DNA from: BQJU01 sp964015035
GTDB lineage: Bacteria; Bacteroidota; Bacteroidia; Chitinophagales; Saprospiraceae
Assembly: GCA_964015035.1 (NCBI GenBank)
Contig: CAXHCA010000014.1
Location: 1 to 64,000, forward strand
Length of the DNA: 64,000 nt
Direction: 5' to 3'
The notes beneath the pieces were generated by a model, which was given only the letters and a program-made list of their open reading frames with translations, made no database searches and had not been told where the DNA came from. Positions 63,351 through 64,000 of this stretch are shown here, one piece after another. Both the position numbers and the translations under genes were made by a program. Within the stretch, counting starts at the first letter, position 1, and every line of letters starts with the position of its first letter.

Positions 63351-64000
63351 TCAGGCCTTCCAAAAACGGAGTAAGAGGATTTCGAAAGCCAGAAACGACA
63401 ATGCCAGAATCAGACACCAACGCCATAAAACAATGCCCTGACTGCGTTCAGCAATGATATTGGTAATGACGGAATTGTCGCTAGCCTTGATCACACTCAC
63501 CACCTCACCTACAAAGTTTTGCAAATCCTCTTCATTGTAGTAATTCAATACCGATTCTTTGCGATCGTAATTAAAGGCATAGTGATCCAAGGGCTCATTT
63601 TCAGCGAGGAATAACTGATAAAAACCCGCCTCGGGAATTTCATTATTTACCGTCAAAAAGACTTTTGAGCCAACCACCCGCTGTTCGGGAATAAACTCTT
63701 CGGTTTTGCCTTTTAACTTGTAGACGATGTCTGCCCCCGTGCCTCTATGATCGGTCTCCAACACTTCGTCACGGCCAATAACATAGGCAATCGGCTTGCG
63801 GATGCCCGAAGAGATCGCCATTTTGTAGAGCATCGGAATAAAGATTTCCCCATTGCGTACCATGTCGCTATACTCGTCATTGATCGGTGCCGTGCAGAGA
63901 TAGAGGTTTCCCTGGCCCGTTTGGTATTTGAGCAGCAAGGGGTTGCCATCCCGATATGTGAGCAATTGCTCTCCTTTGCGATTGCTGTAATTGGTCACCC
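63351..64000 (-). CDS. BatA-like membrane protein (3' part, cut by window edge)
   Basis: Only the C-terminal ~216 residues are inside the window; the reading frame is open to the edge, so the start is outside. A beta-rich domain precedes one membrane segment near the end (LWRWCLILALSFLAFEILLLRF). In Bacteroidota a BatA-type protein (N-terminal membrane region plus von Willebrand-like domain) commonly lies next to the dihydroorotase-like gene, which fits this place. The identity rests on context and on the tail; the diagnostic N-terminus is not visible. Confidence 0.55.
   Translation of the reverse strand, partial: VTNYSNRKGEQLLTYRDGNPLLLKYQTGQGNLYLCTAPINDEYSDMVRNGEIFIPMLYKMAISSGIRKPIAYVIGRDEVLETDHRGTGADIVYKLKGKTEEFIPEQRVVGSKVFLTVNNEIPEAGFYQLFLAENEPLDHYAFNYDRKESVLNYYNEEDLQNFVGEVVSVIKASDNSVITNIIAERSQGIVLWRWCLILALSFLAFEILLLRFWKA

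Overview
The window comes from a Bacteroidota chromosome, most likely Saprospiria (Lewinella/Haliscomenobacter-like). This rests on six giant surface proteins ending in the gliding-motility-associated C-terminal domain (type IX secretion system, type B sorting signal), a PorP/SprF-family outer-membrane protein, a short 288-residue RpoD, promoters of the Bacteroidota TAnnTTTG type, DUF4199 and DUF2795 proteins, and a BatA-like gene beside a dihydroorotase-like gene. No rRNA, tRNA, CRISPR array, phage or intact transposase gene was seen.

Layout. 1-10.9 kb (minus strand): porP/sprF-like gene, then a 1935-residue adhesin with five cohesin-like modules and ten PKD-like repeats, then a 1163-residue SprB-repeat adhesin. 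A dispersed-repeat-like element lies between the two adhesins. 11.4-22.8 kb: MacB/FtsX-type ABC permease; divergent queA; a secreted transglutaminase-like protein; a DUF2795 protein; a run of unknown helical protein, cmk and an MsbA-like exporter; then on the minus strand a degenerate Nudix-like protein, a membrane-anchored protein and an SH3-type lipoprotein. 22.9-28.9 kb (minus): housekeeping genes rpoD, pnp, rpsO, etfA and etfB. 29.2-52.8 kb (plus): a small TPR protein, then four giant type B T9SS substrates (792, 2071, 2071 and 2318 residues) that form two duplicated pairs. The first pair shares a jelly-roll-like N-terminal module. The second pair shares a choice-of-anchor L module, a Calx-beta-like module and 12 or 15 copies of an ~83-residue PKD-like repeat. 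52.8-54.6 kb: a SAM methyltransferase and a divergent DUF2027/Smr protein. 54.6-59.5 kb (minus): a compact seven-gene operon (two DUF4199 membrane proteins, GT2, GT4, membrane protein, gmhA, gmhB) for surface glycan and heptose synthesis. 59.7-64 kb (minus): BatA-like fragment, large membrane protein and a dihydroorotase homologue that has lost its metal-binding residues.

How the parts fit. The two adhesin regions are cell-surface modules. SprB, PKD-like, cohesin-like, Fn3-like and lectin-like domains would be exported by the T9SS and attached to the surface. PorP/SprF is encoded only with the first region. The glycan operon may supply surface polysaccharide or protein-linked sugar.

The least-explained structure is a family of palindromic intergenic elements (four copies near 29.0, 32.4, 39.2 and 59.7 kb). 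They have terminal inverted repeats and a central palindrome, and three of them lie among the giant-adhesin genes. The other notable items are the catalytically dead-looking dihydroorotase and the register-conserved repeats of the two largest adhesins.
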